In this document: positions 43,854 through 53,283 of the stretch, in pieces | Numbering within the stretch: the first letter of the stretch is position 1 | Layout of the letters: each line of letters opens with the position of its first letter | Notes under the pieces: generated by a model | Databases searched by the model: none | Seen by the model: only the letters and a program-made list of their open reading frames with translations | Told to the model about the DNA's origin: nothing | Program-made: the position numbers and the translations under genes | NCBI GenBank assembly: GCA_002928955.1 | Contig: PERT01000002.1 | Location: 53,391 to 117,390 of the forward strand | Length of the DNA stretch: 64,000 nucleotides | From: Hyphomicrobium sp. | GTDB lineage: Bacteria; Pseudomonadota; Alphaproteobacteria; Rhizobiales; Hyphomicrobiaceae | Direction of reading: 5' to 3'

Positions 43854-45199
43854 CCAGCGCTGAGACCAGTCACGCCGTTGCGCCCGGCACACTCGCTGAC
43901 CGGATCGTCGCAGGGCACTTTGGCGTGTCCGGCGGGCAATTGTCGATTGGCGGCATCCCGGCCGATGCGCTCGTCACCGCCCATGGCTCGCCGCTCTTCG
44001 TCTACGACGGTGACATGATCGAGGCCCGCTTCGACGTCCTGCAAGCCGCAGTCGGCCGCTTCGCCAAAGTCTACTACTCGATCAAGGCCAATCCCAATCC
44101 AGCCGTCGCCGCACTTCTTGTGGCGCGCGGCGCGGGCCTGGAGATTGCGTCGGGCGCGGAATTCAAGTTGGCAGTGGCGGCGGGCGCGTTGCCGGCTGAG
44201 ATTATCTTCGCCGGTCCTGGCAAGGGTGAGGACGAGCTCGATCTGGCAATCGGCGCCGGGATATCCGAGATTCACCTGGAGAGCTTCGAGGAGATCGCGC
44301 TTGTGGCGGCCATCGCTGCGCGGCATGGGTGCGTCGCGGATGTGGCGATCCGCATCAACCCCGGTGCCGAGGCGCAGGGTGGCGCCATGCGGATGGGCGG
44401 CCGTCCGGCCGCGTTCGGCTTCGACGAAGAGACGCTCGGCGATGTAATCGCGGCGGTCGCCGCACAGGCCTCGCTGCGCCTGTCGGGCGTGCATCTGTTC
44501 GCCGGAACGCAGATCCTAGATGCCGAGGTCGTGCTGCGGCAGTGGACGCACGGGCTGCGGCTTGCCGCGGAGGTCACGCGCCTGAGTGGTCGGGCGCTCG
44601 ACCGGATCGATCTCGGCGGTGGGCTCGGCATTCCGTATCACGACGGCGACGCGACGATTGATCTCGCGCGGTTGGCAGCAGGCGCGGTGGCGCTTGATCG
44701 CTCCCGCCGGGCCGATCCGCTGCTTGCCAGCGCCGAAGTCTTGATCGAGCCGGGGCGGTATCTCGTCGGCCCGTGTGGCGTTTATCTCATGCGTGTGCGC
44801 GCGGTGAAGCAATCGCGCGGACAGCGGTTCGTGATCGCCGATGGTGGCATGCACCACCACCTCGCGGCTTCCGGCAATCTCGGGCAGGTCATCAAGCGCG
44901 ACTATCCGATCGTGGCAGCCAGCCGCATGGGCGAAACGGAGCGGGCTTCGGCGACGCTGTGCGGACCACTGTGCACGCCTCTCGACACGCTTGGCCGGCA
45001 GACGACGCTACCCTTGCTGGCAGCCGGCGACATCGTCGGTGTCATGCAGTCGGGCGCCTATGGTCTGTCGGCCAGCCCGGTCGGCTTCCTGTCGCATCCG
45101 ATGCCGGCCGAGGTGCTGGTGCGGGGCGGAGCGCACCGCTGCATCAGGTCACGCGGCAACTTCGACGAGCCGCTCGTCAATCAACCATGGCGGCGCTGA
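43850..45199 (+). CDS. PLP-dependent decarboxylase (fold III), exosortase-A-associated type
   Basis: 449 residues, alanine racemase/ornithine decarboxylase fold. PLP lysine K79 is in KVYYSIKANPNPAV; HLFAGTQI, GGGLGIPY, EPGRYLVGPCGVY and CGPLCTPLD are the diaminopimelate/ornithine decarboxylase-type signatures. MRMGGRPAAFGFDEE is typical of the TIGR03099 group found next to the ligase. It could provide a decarboxylated amino acid (amine) or process the carrier-bound product. It overlaps the ligase by 4 bp and ends the operon. Confidence 0.88.
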   Translation: MTSAETSHAVAPGTLADRIVAGHFGVSGGQLSIGGIPADALVTAHGSPLFVYDGDMIEARFDVLQAAVGRFAKVYYSIKANPNPAVAALLVARGAGLEIASGAEFKLAVAAGALPAEIIFAGPGKGEDELDLAIGAGISEIHLESFEEIALVAAIAARHGCVADVAIRINPGAEAQGGAMRMGGRPAAFGFDEETLGDVIAAVAAQASLRLSGVHLFAGTQILDAEVVLRQWTHGLRLAAEVTRLSGRALDRIDLGGGLGIPYHDGDATIDLARLAAGAVALDRSRRADPLLASAEVLIEPGRYLVGPCGVYLMRVRAVKQSRGQRFVIADGGMHHHLAASGNLGQVIKRDYPIVAASRMGETERASATLCGPLCTPLDTLGRQTTLPLLAAGDIVGVMQSGAYGLSASPVGFLSHPMPAEVLVRGGAHRCIRSRGNFDEPLVNQPWRR

Positions 45200-45212
45200 A
45201 AGGCATGCCTGT

Positions 45213-47327
45213 CTACAGGCTGCTCTCGAAGAGGCGATGCAGCTGCCGCGCGGGGATGGCGCGTGAAAACAGATAGCCCTGTGCTTCGGTGCACCCCTGC
45301 GCCTTGACGTTGGCCAGATCGGCATCAGTCTCGATGCCCTCTGCAATCGTTTGCATGTTCAAGGCTTTTCCGAGGTTGGCGATCGCTGAGAGAAGCGTCT
45401 TGGCGCGGGCATTGTTGCCGGCCGTTGCAATGAACGAGCGGTCGATTTTGATCTTGTCGAACGGGAATTTCTGCAGATAACCCAGCGACGAATACCCGGT
45501 GCCGAAATCGTCGAGAGCAAACCGGACTCCGAGCGATTGCAACCGCGTCATTCTTTCGATCGTCTCCTCGTTACTTTGCATGAGGGTCGTCTCGGTGATT
45601 TCTAGGATGAGCCGAGCAGGGTCGAACCCCTCCAGCGCATCCAGAACCATCGTGTAAAGGTCACGGCTCCGGAACTGTGCAACCGACATGTTCACAGAGA
45701 CATTAATGTGCTCCGGCCAACTCCGCGCATCTTGACAGGCCTTCTTGAGCACCCAATCGCCAATCGGCACGATCAGGCCACTGTCCTCGGCGACTGGAAT
45801 AAAGGCAGATGGCGATATTGGTCCCATTTTTGGGTGATGCCAGCGTAGCAATGCTTCACAGCTCGTCACCCGGCGGCTTTCGGTGCAGACAATCGGTTGG
45901 TAATGGAGTTCGAATTCATCTCTTTCGAGAGCGCTACGCAGCCCATTCTCGATTATACATCGGGCCTGGACTCGCTCGTTCATTTGCGGCTCAAAAAATC
46001 GAAAGTGGCCGCGGCCATCGGCCTTGACTTGGTAGAGGGCCAGATCGGCGCTTTTCAGCAGCTCATCGGCATCTGTGGAATCTGTTGGAGCCATGGCGAT
46101 ACCGATGCTTGTGCCGATGGATAGGGTCTGGCCGCCGATCTCGTGGGGTGCTGAGATCGTTTTGATGAGGCGCGCCGCCAGCGTCGCAACGTTCGCGGCT
46201 GACTTCGGTCCGATTTGCAAAATCGCGAACTCATCGCCGCCCAGCCGCGCAACGGTATCGGTGGCGCGCGTGCCTTTCTTGAGCCGGAGAGCCACGGCCT
46301 GAAGCAGAGCATCACCGACCGGGTGGCCCATGATATCATTGACCGTCTTGAACCGGTCGAGGTCGAGATAGAGAACTGCCAGCTTGTCGCCTCGCTTGAC
46401 CCGCGCCAGAGCCACCTGCAGGCGATCGCGCAACAAGCGTCGATTTGCGAGTCCGGTCAGGACATCATGGTGCGCCAATGCCTCGATTGTCGCTTGGTCC
46501 CGTTGGCGTTCCGTAACGTCCATGTGAATTGAGACAAAGCCGCCATCGCCGAGCGGCGCTCCCTTGACCTCAAGGTACTTTCCATTGGGTCGGACGCGTA
46601 CAAAGCTGTGAGGCTGGAACTGACGCGCGAGTTCCATGCGTGCCTTGACGAGATCATCGACATCGCCATCCCCGTACTCGCCGCGCCGAGCGTTGAAACG
46701 GACAAGATCTTCTAGCGTCGGCATTCCATTGGAGAACAGGTGGTCGGGATACTCAAGCAACTCCTTCTGCCTCTCGTTACACACAGTCATGCGCAGGTCA
46801 GTATCGTAGACCGCTATCCCGCCTGGAAAATTTTCGAGCACGCCGTTGAGGAGCCGGTTGCGCTCGTCGAGATCGATATGGGACTTGACAGCCGAAGTTA
46901 TGTCGAGCCTTACCGAGATATAACCCTTGACTCGCCCGCCTGAGTCAATGAGCGGCACAATAAGAGCATCGACCCAATAGAATGTTCCGTCTTTTCTTCT
47001 GTTCTTGACCGGCGCTCGCCACACTTTGCGGTGCGCGAGTGTGCGATACATCTCATGAAAAAATTCAGCTGGATGGTGCCCAGAGTTTAGGATTCGATGG
47101 TTCTGACCGAGCAGTTCCTCACGCGCATAGCCGCTGATACTCACGAATGCGTCGTTCACGTAAGTAATCCGGCCCTTCTTATCGGTAATCGAGACGATTC
47201 CCAGTTGATCCAAGAGCGACCAGCAGTCTGAAGACGCCAGCAATAGCGGGAGCGGGCGCTTCTGTCTCCTGCGGTTCGGCGACTTCGCATCGCAGCCTGC
47301 TGGGGCCACGAAATCCAGAATCTTCAT
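45213..47327 (-). CDS. PAS-GGDEF-EAL cyclic-di-GMP signalling protein
   Basis: 704 residues from the ATG at 47327, after GGCGGAAAG; a GTG 48 bp upstream is possible. Two PAS domains (about 35-150, with DKKGRITYVNDAFVSISGY, and 160-280) are followed by a GGDEF domain whose active site is intact (RLGGDEFAIL) and an EAL domain with EALLRW, the metal ligands in LEITETTLM and DDFGTGYSSLGYL, and K in IKIDRSF. Both synthesis and breakdown of c-di-GMP are thus possible. It has no membrane helix, so it is a cytoplasmic sensor. It is convergent with the decarboxylase operon, 13 bp away. Confidence 0.95.
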   Translation of the reverse strand: MKILDFVAPAGCDAKSPNRRRQKRPLPLLLASSDCWSLLDQLGIVSITDKKGRITYVNDAFVSISGYAREELLGQNHRILNSGHHPAEFFHEMYRTLAHRKVWRAPVKNRRKDGTFYWVDALIVPLIDSGGRVKGYISVRLDITSAVKSHIDLDERNRLLNGVLENFPGGIAVYDTDLRMTVCNERQKELLEYPDHLFSNGMPTLEDLVRFNARRGEYGDGDVDDLVKARMELARQFQPHSFVRVRPNGKYLEVKGAPLGDGGFVSIHMDVTERQRDQATIEALAHHDVLTGLANRRLLRDRLQVALARVKRGDKLAVLYLDLDRFKTVNDIMGHPVGDALLQAVALRLKKGTRATDTVARLGGDEFAILQIGPKSAANVATLAARLIKTISAPHEIGGQTLSIGTSIGIAMAPTDSTDADELLKSADLALYQVKADGRGHFRFFEPQMNERVQARCIIENGLRSALERDEFELHYQPIVCTESRRVTSCEALLRWHHPKMGPISPSAFIPVAEDSGLIVPIGDWVLKKACQDARSWPEHINVSVNMSVAQFRSRDLYTMVLDALEGFDPARLILEITETTLMQSNEETIERMTRLQSLGVRFALDDFGTGYSSLGYLQKFPFDKIKIDRSFIATAGNNARAKTLLSAIANLGKALNMQTIAEGIETDADLANVKAQGCTEAQGYLFSRAIPARQLHRLFESSL

Positions 47328-47528
47328 TGGCTTTCCGCCTGGCTTCGACCAGCAATACGTACACCAACAGACCACCCGGTTTGAGGTGATTCATACGGCT
47401 TGGCATAGCGTGGCAGTTAGGAGGGCCAGATCATCTGGTGGGGCAGCGTGCATTATGCGCTTGTTCGAAAAGAGTTTCGAAATGCTGCGTCCGATCAATT
47501 TCACTCGACATTGATGAATTATTACTGA

Positions 47529-47594
47529 AGTCTAGTGCATTCGGCGTAAAAACCCGCACGATAATTATCGCTCGCGGGGCCGAATTATTGGACT
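47529..47594. repeat. Complex inverted repeat beside the IS scar
   Basis: Nested pairing: AGTC...GACT outside, ATTCGGC (47539-47545) with GCCGAAT (47579-47585), CCCGC (47553-47557) with GCGGG (47574-47578), and the central palindrome GATAATTATC (47560-47569). It begins CTAGTG like elements B and D but lacks the CACTAG end. Its right edge touches the stop of the transposase remnant. Confidence 0.6.
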
Positions 47595-48001
47595 ACGCCG
47601 GTCCTTGTGAGTGATGCTGCTTCTGGTGGAAGGCCGGCCTTGGCCGCCAACCACGGGGGAGCAATTGAAGGTGCCAGCCGATACCCATCTCCTGTTGCCA
47701 AGCCAGGCATCGCGGTCGAGGTGAACTCGGTGCCGTTGTCGCTCACGATCAACGCCGGCCGGATACGCACGGCGATCACCGCGTCGAGTTCGCGCGCGAT
47801 GCGCTCGCCCGACCAATAGCCGCGACCGCTGGGTAACGTCATGGGTCGTGGACGTTCACCTTTGGCAACCCGGCGCTCAAGCGACTTAGTGTGGCACCCG
47901 AGATATTCCGCCAACTCGCGCTTGCCGACGATCTCAGGGAGCGCACTTGCGTTTCGTGTTTGGGCGGCGAGAGCGTTGCGCTCGGGCTCGGGCTCGGACA
48001 T
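47585..48001 (-). pseudogene. Excisionase-like protein fused to a frameshifted IS3-type transposase remnant
   Basis: The first part, from the ATG at 48001, has a small helix-turn-helix of the excisionase/MerR type (PEIVGKRELAEYLGCHTKSL, then RVAKGERPRPMTLPSGRGYWSGERIARELDAV). Then, without a stop, it enters RPALIVSDNGTEFTSTAM, which is the integrase core of IS3/IS407-group transposases (DNGTEFTS at 47717-47740). After TSTAM the proper transposase reading (LAWQQEMGIGWHL) continues in another frame, so a frameshift destroyed it, and nothing of the rest remains. An insertion sequence thus landed in, and decayed within, a gene of an older element next to tRNA-Thr. The chimeric protein is unlikely to be functional. 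Confidence 0.7.
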
Positions 48002-48197
48002 GGCGCTCCCGTATGCGCTTCGAGTCAGTGACGCCCTTAAAGGCCGAGACGTGCCATCGGGTAGAAAGGGGCCAAGGATGAGCCGAAAACACAGGCCATG
48101 CCGTGTCCCGGCGGGCGATAGAGCGCCGAGAAGGCCCAAATGCCCACAAGGATGCCTGACCGGCGGCGCCGTAAGTCATTAATTTTGTTGATGTATT

Positions 48198-48273
48198 TGG
48201 TGCCGCTTGCGTGACTCGAACACGCGACCCCGTCATTACGAATGACGTGCTCTACCGGCTGAGCTAAAGCGGC
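48198..48273 (-). tRNA. tRNA-Thr(CGT)
   Basis: The minus strand reads GCCGCTTTAGCTCAGCCGG and so on, ending GCAAGCGGCACCA. All four stems pair; the anticodon loop TTCGTAA gives anticodon CGT (threonine, ACG codons). The T-loop is GTTCGAGTC and CCA is encoded. Its 3' end faces the element remnant at 47585-48001. Confidence 0.95.
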
Positions 48274-48422
48274 TGACCTATGCGAATGTAACGCACGGAG
48301 CGACGTCGGGATACCGCGTGCCGCCCGTATTGGCAAGCGGTTGCGCGCTTCGAACCCGAGCGACCCCGGCCAAAGGACGAGATTATCGCCGATTTGAGTT
48401 ACGACTTGGGCAGCGGGGCGCG

Positions 48423-50516
48423 TCAGTTCGACACCCGGTAACCACGGGTTGGCGGCTGGAGTTCCTCGGCATCACCGGTGTCCGGGCCAGGATCATCCGG
48501 AGCCCGAGGGGGGACGAAAACCTTGCTTTCAGCCGCACGGCTGTCGCGGCTGCCGGGTCGACCGCCAGAGGTCGGGCCGACTGACGCCGGGCGAGGCGTC
48601 GCGGGTGCGATCTTTTCAGGGATGGTGGAAGCTCGTTGTTCCTTGGACTCCACCGGAGCGGCAGCTGCCGGCCTGGTTTTTTCCGACAGCCGAGCGTAGG
48701 CCGCCGACGCCTTGGCATTGGCTTCCTTGATGGTCGCGGCTGGTGCTGGTGTATCCTTACGGGCGGCCGGTGCGGGAGCGGGCGCCTCAGTTGCGGCCGG
48801 CGGCGATGTCTGGGTGACGATCGACGGCGTGGGCTTGGCAGCCGGGATCGAGGAGGCTGGAGCAACGGCCGCAAGGGGTGGTGACGACGCTTGAAGTGTG
48901 GCTCGGGTAGGTTGAGCGTTTTCGGCGGGCGTTGCGGGCGGCTCGATCACATCGGCCTCGGCAACTTCGGCCGAGCGCTGCACCGGTTGCGGTTCACTGG
49001 CGCGATGTTGCGCGGAGCGCACCGCGGATGCAGGACGGTGCGCATCCATGGCCACCCGGTGCCGTTCGGCCGACATGGCAGGCTTGTATGGCTGCGATGG
49101 AACCGGTTCGGCATCATTGTCGCCGGCCACTGAAGCGTCGATGGGCATGGCGGTCAATGCCGGATCGGTCGTAGCACCGAGCGGAACCAGTTCTTCGAGC
49201 TTCTTCTGGAGAATGTCGCTGTCGGCTTTGTCGGCACTCTCCAAGGGCACGCGCCACTGGAAAGCATCCAGCGCGCCGCTGACCGGCGAAACCGGCTGCC
49301 ACTGGTCGGCAACGATACCGTCGGCGGTCCAAGCGGGATCTCGGGGCGCGTTGACCGCGCGGGCGAGCCACTCGCGGACGCGGCCCTTGTTGCCATGCTG
49401 CTCGCCCTCGATGCGCGCCATGAGCAGGCAGATCCGCTGCGTGAGACGTCCTTCGAGGTACGGCTCCAGCGCCGATCGAGCCTCATCAAATGCCTTGGCT
49501 TCGACAGCGGCCGAAGCCGCGGCGATGGAGCTTTCGACCGACATGGGATTGAGTGCGGCCAACTGCCGGACGCGATCAAAGCGATCCCGCGGGCTGTCCC
49601 CGAGCCGCGCATAGGCGTAAGCGGTCGCGAGATCGGGGTGGGGGGACTTTGACCACGCCTTCTGGATGATCTTGGTGGCGCGCGGGGTATTGCCGCGGGA
49701 GGCCAGCATGCGGCCGGCAAAGGATGCCGCGGGTACGAGGTCGGGCGCCAGGCGGTGGGCTTCGATGGCCAGATTGAGCGAGCGCTCGGGGTCGCTATCT
49801 TCCTTTTCAATCGCTTGGGCAGTGAGCAGAACTGCGCGGCGGCGGTCGGCGCTGACACGCTCGATGTGGCCGTGCTTGCGGGCGATTGCGACGGTTTCCA
49901 GCGCTCCTGGCCAGTCTTTCTCTCTGCACTGGATTGCGAACAGCGAATCAACGGCCCAGCCGAGTTTCGGGTTAAGGGCGATAGCGCGCTCGGCGAACTG
50001 GCGCGCCGCTTCGGTCTCGTTTTCGCGATGGGCTTCGAGGAACAAGCCGCGCAGTCCCAGTTGCTCGGTATCGGGGGAGGCGAGCATGGCCTCGAAAATC
50101 CGGCGGGAGGTTGCGCCATCGCCTGAAAGCTGTGCGGCCTGAGCACGAAGCAGGTGCGTCAGCGGTTCGTTCGGCAGTGATTTGCGTGCCTGGATGGCAT
50201 AGCGCGTTGCCGAATTGCGGTCGCCGGCACCTATGGCGATCATGCCCGAGGACAGGGCTTCGATGCCGCGTTGCTGGCGGCGCTTGGACATGAATTGCCC
50301 GACGGCAGCAGGGCTCGACCAGATTTGCCTCATGATTGACCAGGCGAAGAGCGCGGCTCCGATCAACGCCGAAAGCAGCACGACGGCGCGGAACACACTT
50401 GTTTCGATCTCGTAACCCTCCCAGTTGATCACGAGATTGCCCGGCCGGTCGGCGAGCCAGGCCAGGCCGGTGGCGGCGGCGGCAACGATGACCAGGAACA
50501 GAATGAGACGCACCAT
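48423..50516 (-). CDS. hemY: HemY-type TPR membrane protein
   Basis: 697 residues. Two N-terminal helices (VRLILFLVIVAAAATGLAWLA and VFRAVVLLSALIGAALFAWSI) flank INWEGYEIETS, the HemY_N signature, then TPR repeats fill about 100-410. The last 250 residues are a Pro/Ala/Ser-rich low-complexity tail, which makes it longer than E. coli HemY (398 aa). The role in haem synthesis is not biochemically defined. It is the final gene of hemC-hemD-mic60-hemY, 12 bp after mic60. Confidence 0.9.
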   Translation of the reverse strand: MVRLILFLVIVAAAATGLAWLADRPGNLVINWEGYEIETSVFRAVVLLSALIGAALFAWSIMRQIWSSPAAVGQFMSKRRQQRGIEALSSGMIAIGAGDRNSATRYAIQARKSLPNEPLTHLLRAQAAQLSGDGATSRRIFEAMLASPDTEQLGLRGLFLEAHRENETEAARQFAERAIALNPKLGWAVDSLFAIQCREKDWPGALETVAIARKHGHIERVSADRRRAVLLTAQAIEKEDSDPERSLNLAIEAHRLAPDLVPAASFAGRMLASRGNTPRATKIIQKAWSKSPHPDLATAYAYARLGDSPRDRFDRVRQLAALNPMSVESSIAAASAAVEAKAFDEARSALEPYLEGRLTQRICLLMARIEGEQHGNKGRVREWLARAVNAPRDPAWTADGIVADQWQPVSPVSGALDAFQWRVPLESADKADSDILQKKLEELVPLGATTDPALTAMPIDASVAGDNDAEPVPSQPYKPAMSAERHRVAMDAHRPASAVRSAQHRASEPQPVQRSAEVAEADVIEPPATPAENAQPTRATLQASSPPLAAVAPASSIPAAKPTPSIVTQTSPPAATEAPAPAPAARKDTPAPAATIKEANAKASAAYARLSEKTRPAAAAPVESKEQRASTIPEKIAPATPRPASVGPTSGGRPGSRDSRAAESKVFVPPRAPDDPGPDTGDAEELQPPTRGYRVSN

Positions 50517-50528
50517 GGCGCTTGACCT

Positions 50529-52436
50529 TTACTTCGAGGGCTTTTCGGCGGGGGCGGCGGGCTGAGCGGCGGCCGGCTGACCTGCGGCAGATGCACCAGC
50601 GAGCGACGTCTTGAGTTGGCCATCGACGGCCGCAAGCGCGCGATCGACGCTGGCTCGCGCATCGACTTTTCCGAGCCAGTCCTGTGCCGGCTGAACGGCT
50701 CTTGGCGGCAACTGCTTGGCCTCCGTGATCACGTCGGTGAGGCGGTTGTCCCTGAGAGCCTGCTCCATGCGGCCGACGATGGCCTCCGCACTCTTATCGT
50801 CGGCCGTGTGGCTTACCTTGCGCACACGCACCACGGACTTGGCACCGGCCAGAAGTCGATCCACCACGCTGGCATCTGCGGGCTCGCTTTCGGCATCGAG
50901 AACCGCGTTGGCGACCGTGCGGAAATCGCGGGCCAGATCTGCGATCGTGGCAACGCCGGTGTCCTTGTAGCGGTCGAGGGCGGCAAGGTCGACGCGGCCA
51001 CCCGCGGCCTTCTTCACTTCCGCGAGTTCGGCGGCGTACTTCTGGCCGCGATCCAGCACGCGCTTCAAATTTCCGAGTTCGAGCGACAGCACGATGCGCT
51101 CGGCGTTGGCTTTGCGATCTTCCTCGCTTTTGACCACGGATTGCAGGTTGTTTTCGAGCGCGGCGAGCTTGCTCGCCACCGGGCTGACGGCGGCGGCAAC
51201 GTCGGACGGCTTGGCCAATGTCTTGAGCCTGGCCTCTATGTCGCCTTTGAGGCCGTCGAGCGCGCTGCGCAGGCCACCGGCTTCTGATTGTACCGTGCGC
51301 ATGGCGTCGGCGAGGCGATCGCCGTCGGACTTCAGCGTTTCCATGCGGGTACCAAGCTTCGATGTCTCGGATTTCAGGGCAGCCACATCGCGGTCCATCC
51401 GAACGGTGCCGGACTTGGCCGCTTCGCTGCTTTCGGCGACCACAGTGACGCGACTCTCGATCTGCTCGGCGACACTCTTGCGGATCGCGCTCATCTGGTT
51501 GTTGAGGGTGGTTTCAAGGTCAGCCACCTTGCCGGTGATCGCGGCAAGCTGGGGAACGCGCCCGGCAGCAGGATTGTTGTCAGCAGCGGCAGCCATGGTG
51601 GCCAGCCGATCCTCGAGCTTGGTGACGCGGGCGACAGCTTCGTCCGCCGAGGATGTCTTGGCGAGCGTGTCGGCAATAGCCTTGCCGTCGGCAGCAAGCT
51701 TCAACTGGCCATCTGTCAGCGCGGCCAGCAATTTGGAATGATCATCGAGCTTGGCCAAACGGGCCTCGGTAGCGGCGAGCTTCTGCTGGATGTCGGGCGC
51801 AACCGACGCCGCGGTGGGCCGGGGTGCCTGTTCGAGGGCAGCCAATCGTTTCTGGAATTCGGCCGGATCAGGAACGGTGCCCGTCATCTTGATGGGCAGG
51901 CCCAACTGGGCCATCTGCGGGGCGAGGGTGTCGGCACCGAGCAACGCGAGGAACCCGCCGGCAATGCCCGCTGCCATGTGACTGAGGAATGAACCCACGC
52001 CCCCCGAGCGGCGCGGCGTGTCGGGCTTCGCGGCGGCTGGGGGTATTTTAGTATCGGTGGTTCTACTGGCTGTGGCGCCCGCGTCCGACGATTTCGGATC
52101 TGCCCCCTTTGAAACCGCTGCCTTGGGATCGGCCGGATTGGAATCGGTGGGCTTTGAACCTCCGGCCTTCGCATCGGCGGGCTTGGCGCCGGTCGTGGGA
52201 ACAGCCGTCATCGAAGCCGTGGCCGTTGCGCTGGATTTCGCGTCGCCCATCGCCGGCACCGATGATGCCGAGCCGGCGGCTGGCTTCGCATCCTTCATAA
52301 CGACCTCGGTCGCCTTGAGCTCGATCGTCGCGAAAGGTTTTTTCGGTTGGCCCGGCTGGGCACCGGCTGGTTGGGCCTGCGGGGCTTGCGGCGCGCGCGC
52401 GTCGTCCTTGCCCGGACCTTCCTTCTTCGTCGTCAT
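50529..52436 (-). CDS. Alphaproteobacterial mitofilin (Mic60) homologue
   Basis: 635 residues from the ATG at 52436 (MTTKKEG). An N-terminal Ala/Lys/Thr-rich cytoplasmic region (1-150) precedes one membrane helix (SFLSHMAAGIAGGFLALLGAD), then a long coiled coil (about 180-440) and a C-terminal mitofilin region (FRTVANAVLDAESEPADASVVDRLL...SKSAEAIVGRMEQAL, LPPRAVQPAQDWLGKVDARASVD). This architecture and the place between hemD and hemY are the known hallmarks of bacterial Mic60, which shapes intracytoplasmic membranes in relatives with such membranes. The C-terminal tail is Ala/Gln-rich. Confidence 0.85.
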   Translation of the reverse strand: MTTKKEGPGKDDARAPQAPQAQPAGAQPGQPKKPFATIELKATEVVMKDAKPAAGSASSVPAMGDAKSSATATASMTAVPTTGAKPADAKAGGSKPTDSNPADPKAAVSKGADPKSSDAGATASRTTDTKIPPAAAKPDTPRRSGGVGSFLSHMAAGIAGGFLALLGADTLAPQMAQLGLPIKMTGTVPDPAEFQKRLAALEQAPRPTAASVAPDIQQKLAATEARLAKLDDHSKLLAALTDGQLKLAADGKAIADTLAKTSSADEAVARVTKLEDRLATMAAAADNNPAAGRVPQLAAITGKVADLETTLNNQMSAIRKSVAEQIESRVTVVAESSEAAKSGTVRMDRDVAALKSETSKLGTRMETLKSDGDRLADAMRTVQSEAGGLRSALDGLKGDIEARLKTLAKPSDVAAAVSPVASKLAALENNLQSVVKSEEDRKANAERIVLSLELGNLKRVLDRGQKYAAELAEVKKAAGGRVDLAALDRYKDTGVATIADLARDFRTVANAVLDAESEPADASVVDRLLAGAKSVVRVRKVSHTADDKSAEAIVGRMEQALRDNRLTDVITEAKQLPPRAVQPAQDWLGKVDARASVDRALAAVDGQLKTSLAGASAAGQPAAAQPAAPAEKPSK

Positions 52437-52566
52437 GATACGCAAGACCTCCAACTGAAGCGAGCTGGTGCCACGGCTGTCGAGCCCGCGCGTGCGCGAC
52501 GGGACATCTCAACGGGGGGATGTGGCTTCGACCAGGGCTTTATTTAACGCGGAGCGGAGTTTGGCG

Positions 52567-53283
52567 CTATGTAGGAAGCAGAGCAAGCAGTTCTTCGAGT
52601 GAAGGTTGCGCAGCGATCATCACGGTTTGAGGCGAGATCGGCTGAAGCGCGGCTGCAACGTTGGGCGATAGGCAGAGGTGCGGAACCGGCCGCACGGCGT
52701 CGCGCAAGCCCGCCTTGGCGATCAAATCGCCGTAGATTGCAGCGGTGCGCGGCGACATCAACAGGACGGCGCCGATCTCGCCGTTCTCGACCTGCGCGAC
52801 AGTCACTGTGCTGAGACTTTTGGCTGCAACCGTACGGTAGGCGGTAACCTGCCGGATCGCAAGACCCCGGGCTTCGAGGCATGACTTCAAATCGAATGCG
52901 ATGGTCTCTCCGGCAAGGTAGAGAAGCGGCCGGCCCGAGGCGTTCGCCGCTGTCACGTCGAGCGTGTCGGCGAGTTCGCGCGCCGATCCCGGCCCGCGTA
53001 TGATCGTAGTGAAACCGAGATCACGCGCGGCTCGTTCGGTGCCCGGTCCGACCACATGGATGGGCAGCGCCAGTGCTTCCGGCATGGCATCGCTGGCGGC
53101 GAGCGACCTGAGTGCGTTGCGGCTGGTGACGACGATGGCCCCGATATCGTCGAACTGGCGCGCGTTGAGGGAGAAAAACGACGCATCGAGCAGCGGATCG
53201 ATTGCCACCGTATGGCCGAGTTTAGCGAGACGAGCAGCAAGATCGCCAGCATCCGAAGCGGGCCGGGTCACCAGTATCCGCAT
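52567..53283 (-). CDS. hemD: Uroporphyrinogen-III synthase
   Basis: 238 residues with the HEM4 two-domain fold: ILVTRPASDAGDLAARLAKLGH at the N-terminus, IVVTSRNALRSLA, VVGPGTERAARDLGF, RPLLYLAGETIAFDL, VTAYRTVAAKSLS and VLLMSPRTAAIYGDL. It closes hydroxymethylbilane to uroporphyrinogen III in the cytoplasm. Its ATG overlaps the hemC stop (TGATG), so the two are coupled. mic60 starts 130 bp downstream. Confidence 0.92.
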   Translation of the reverse strand: MRILVTRPASDAGDLAARLAKLGHTVAIDPLLDASFFSLNARQFDDIGAIVVTSRNALRSLAASDAMPEALALPIHVVGPGTERAARDLGFTTIIRGPGSARELADTLDVTAANASGRPLLYLAGETIAFDLKSCLEARGLAIRQVTAYRTVAAKSLSTVTVAQVENGEIGAVLLMSPRTAAIYGDLIAKAGLRDAVRPVPHLCLSPNVAAALQPISPQTVMIAAQPSLEELLALLPT

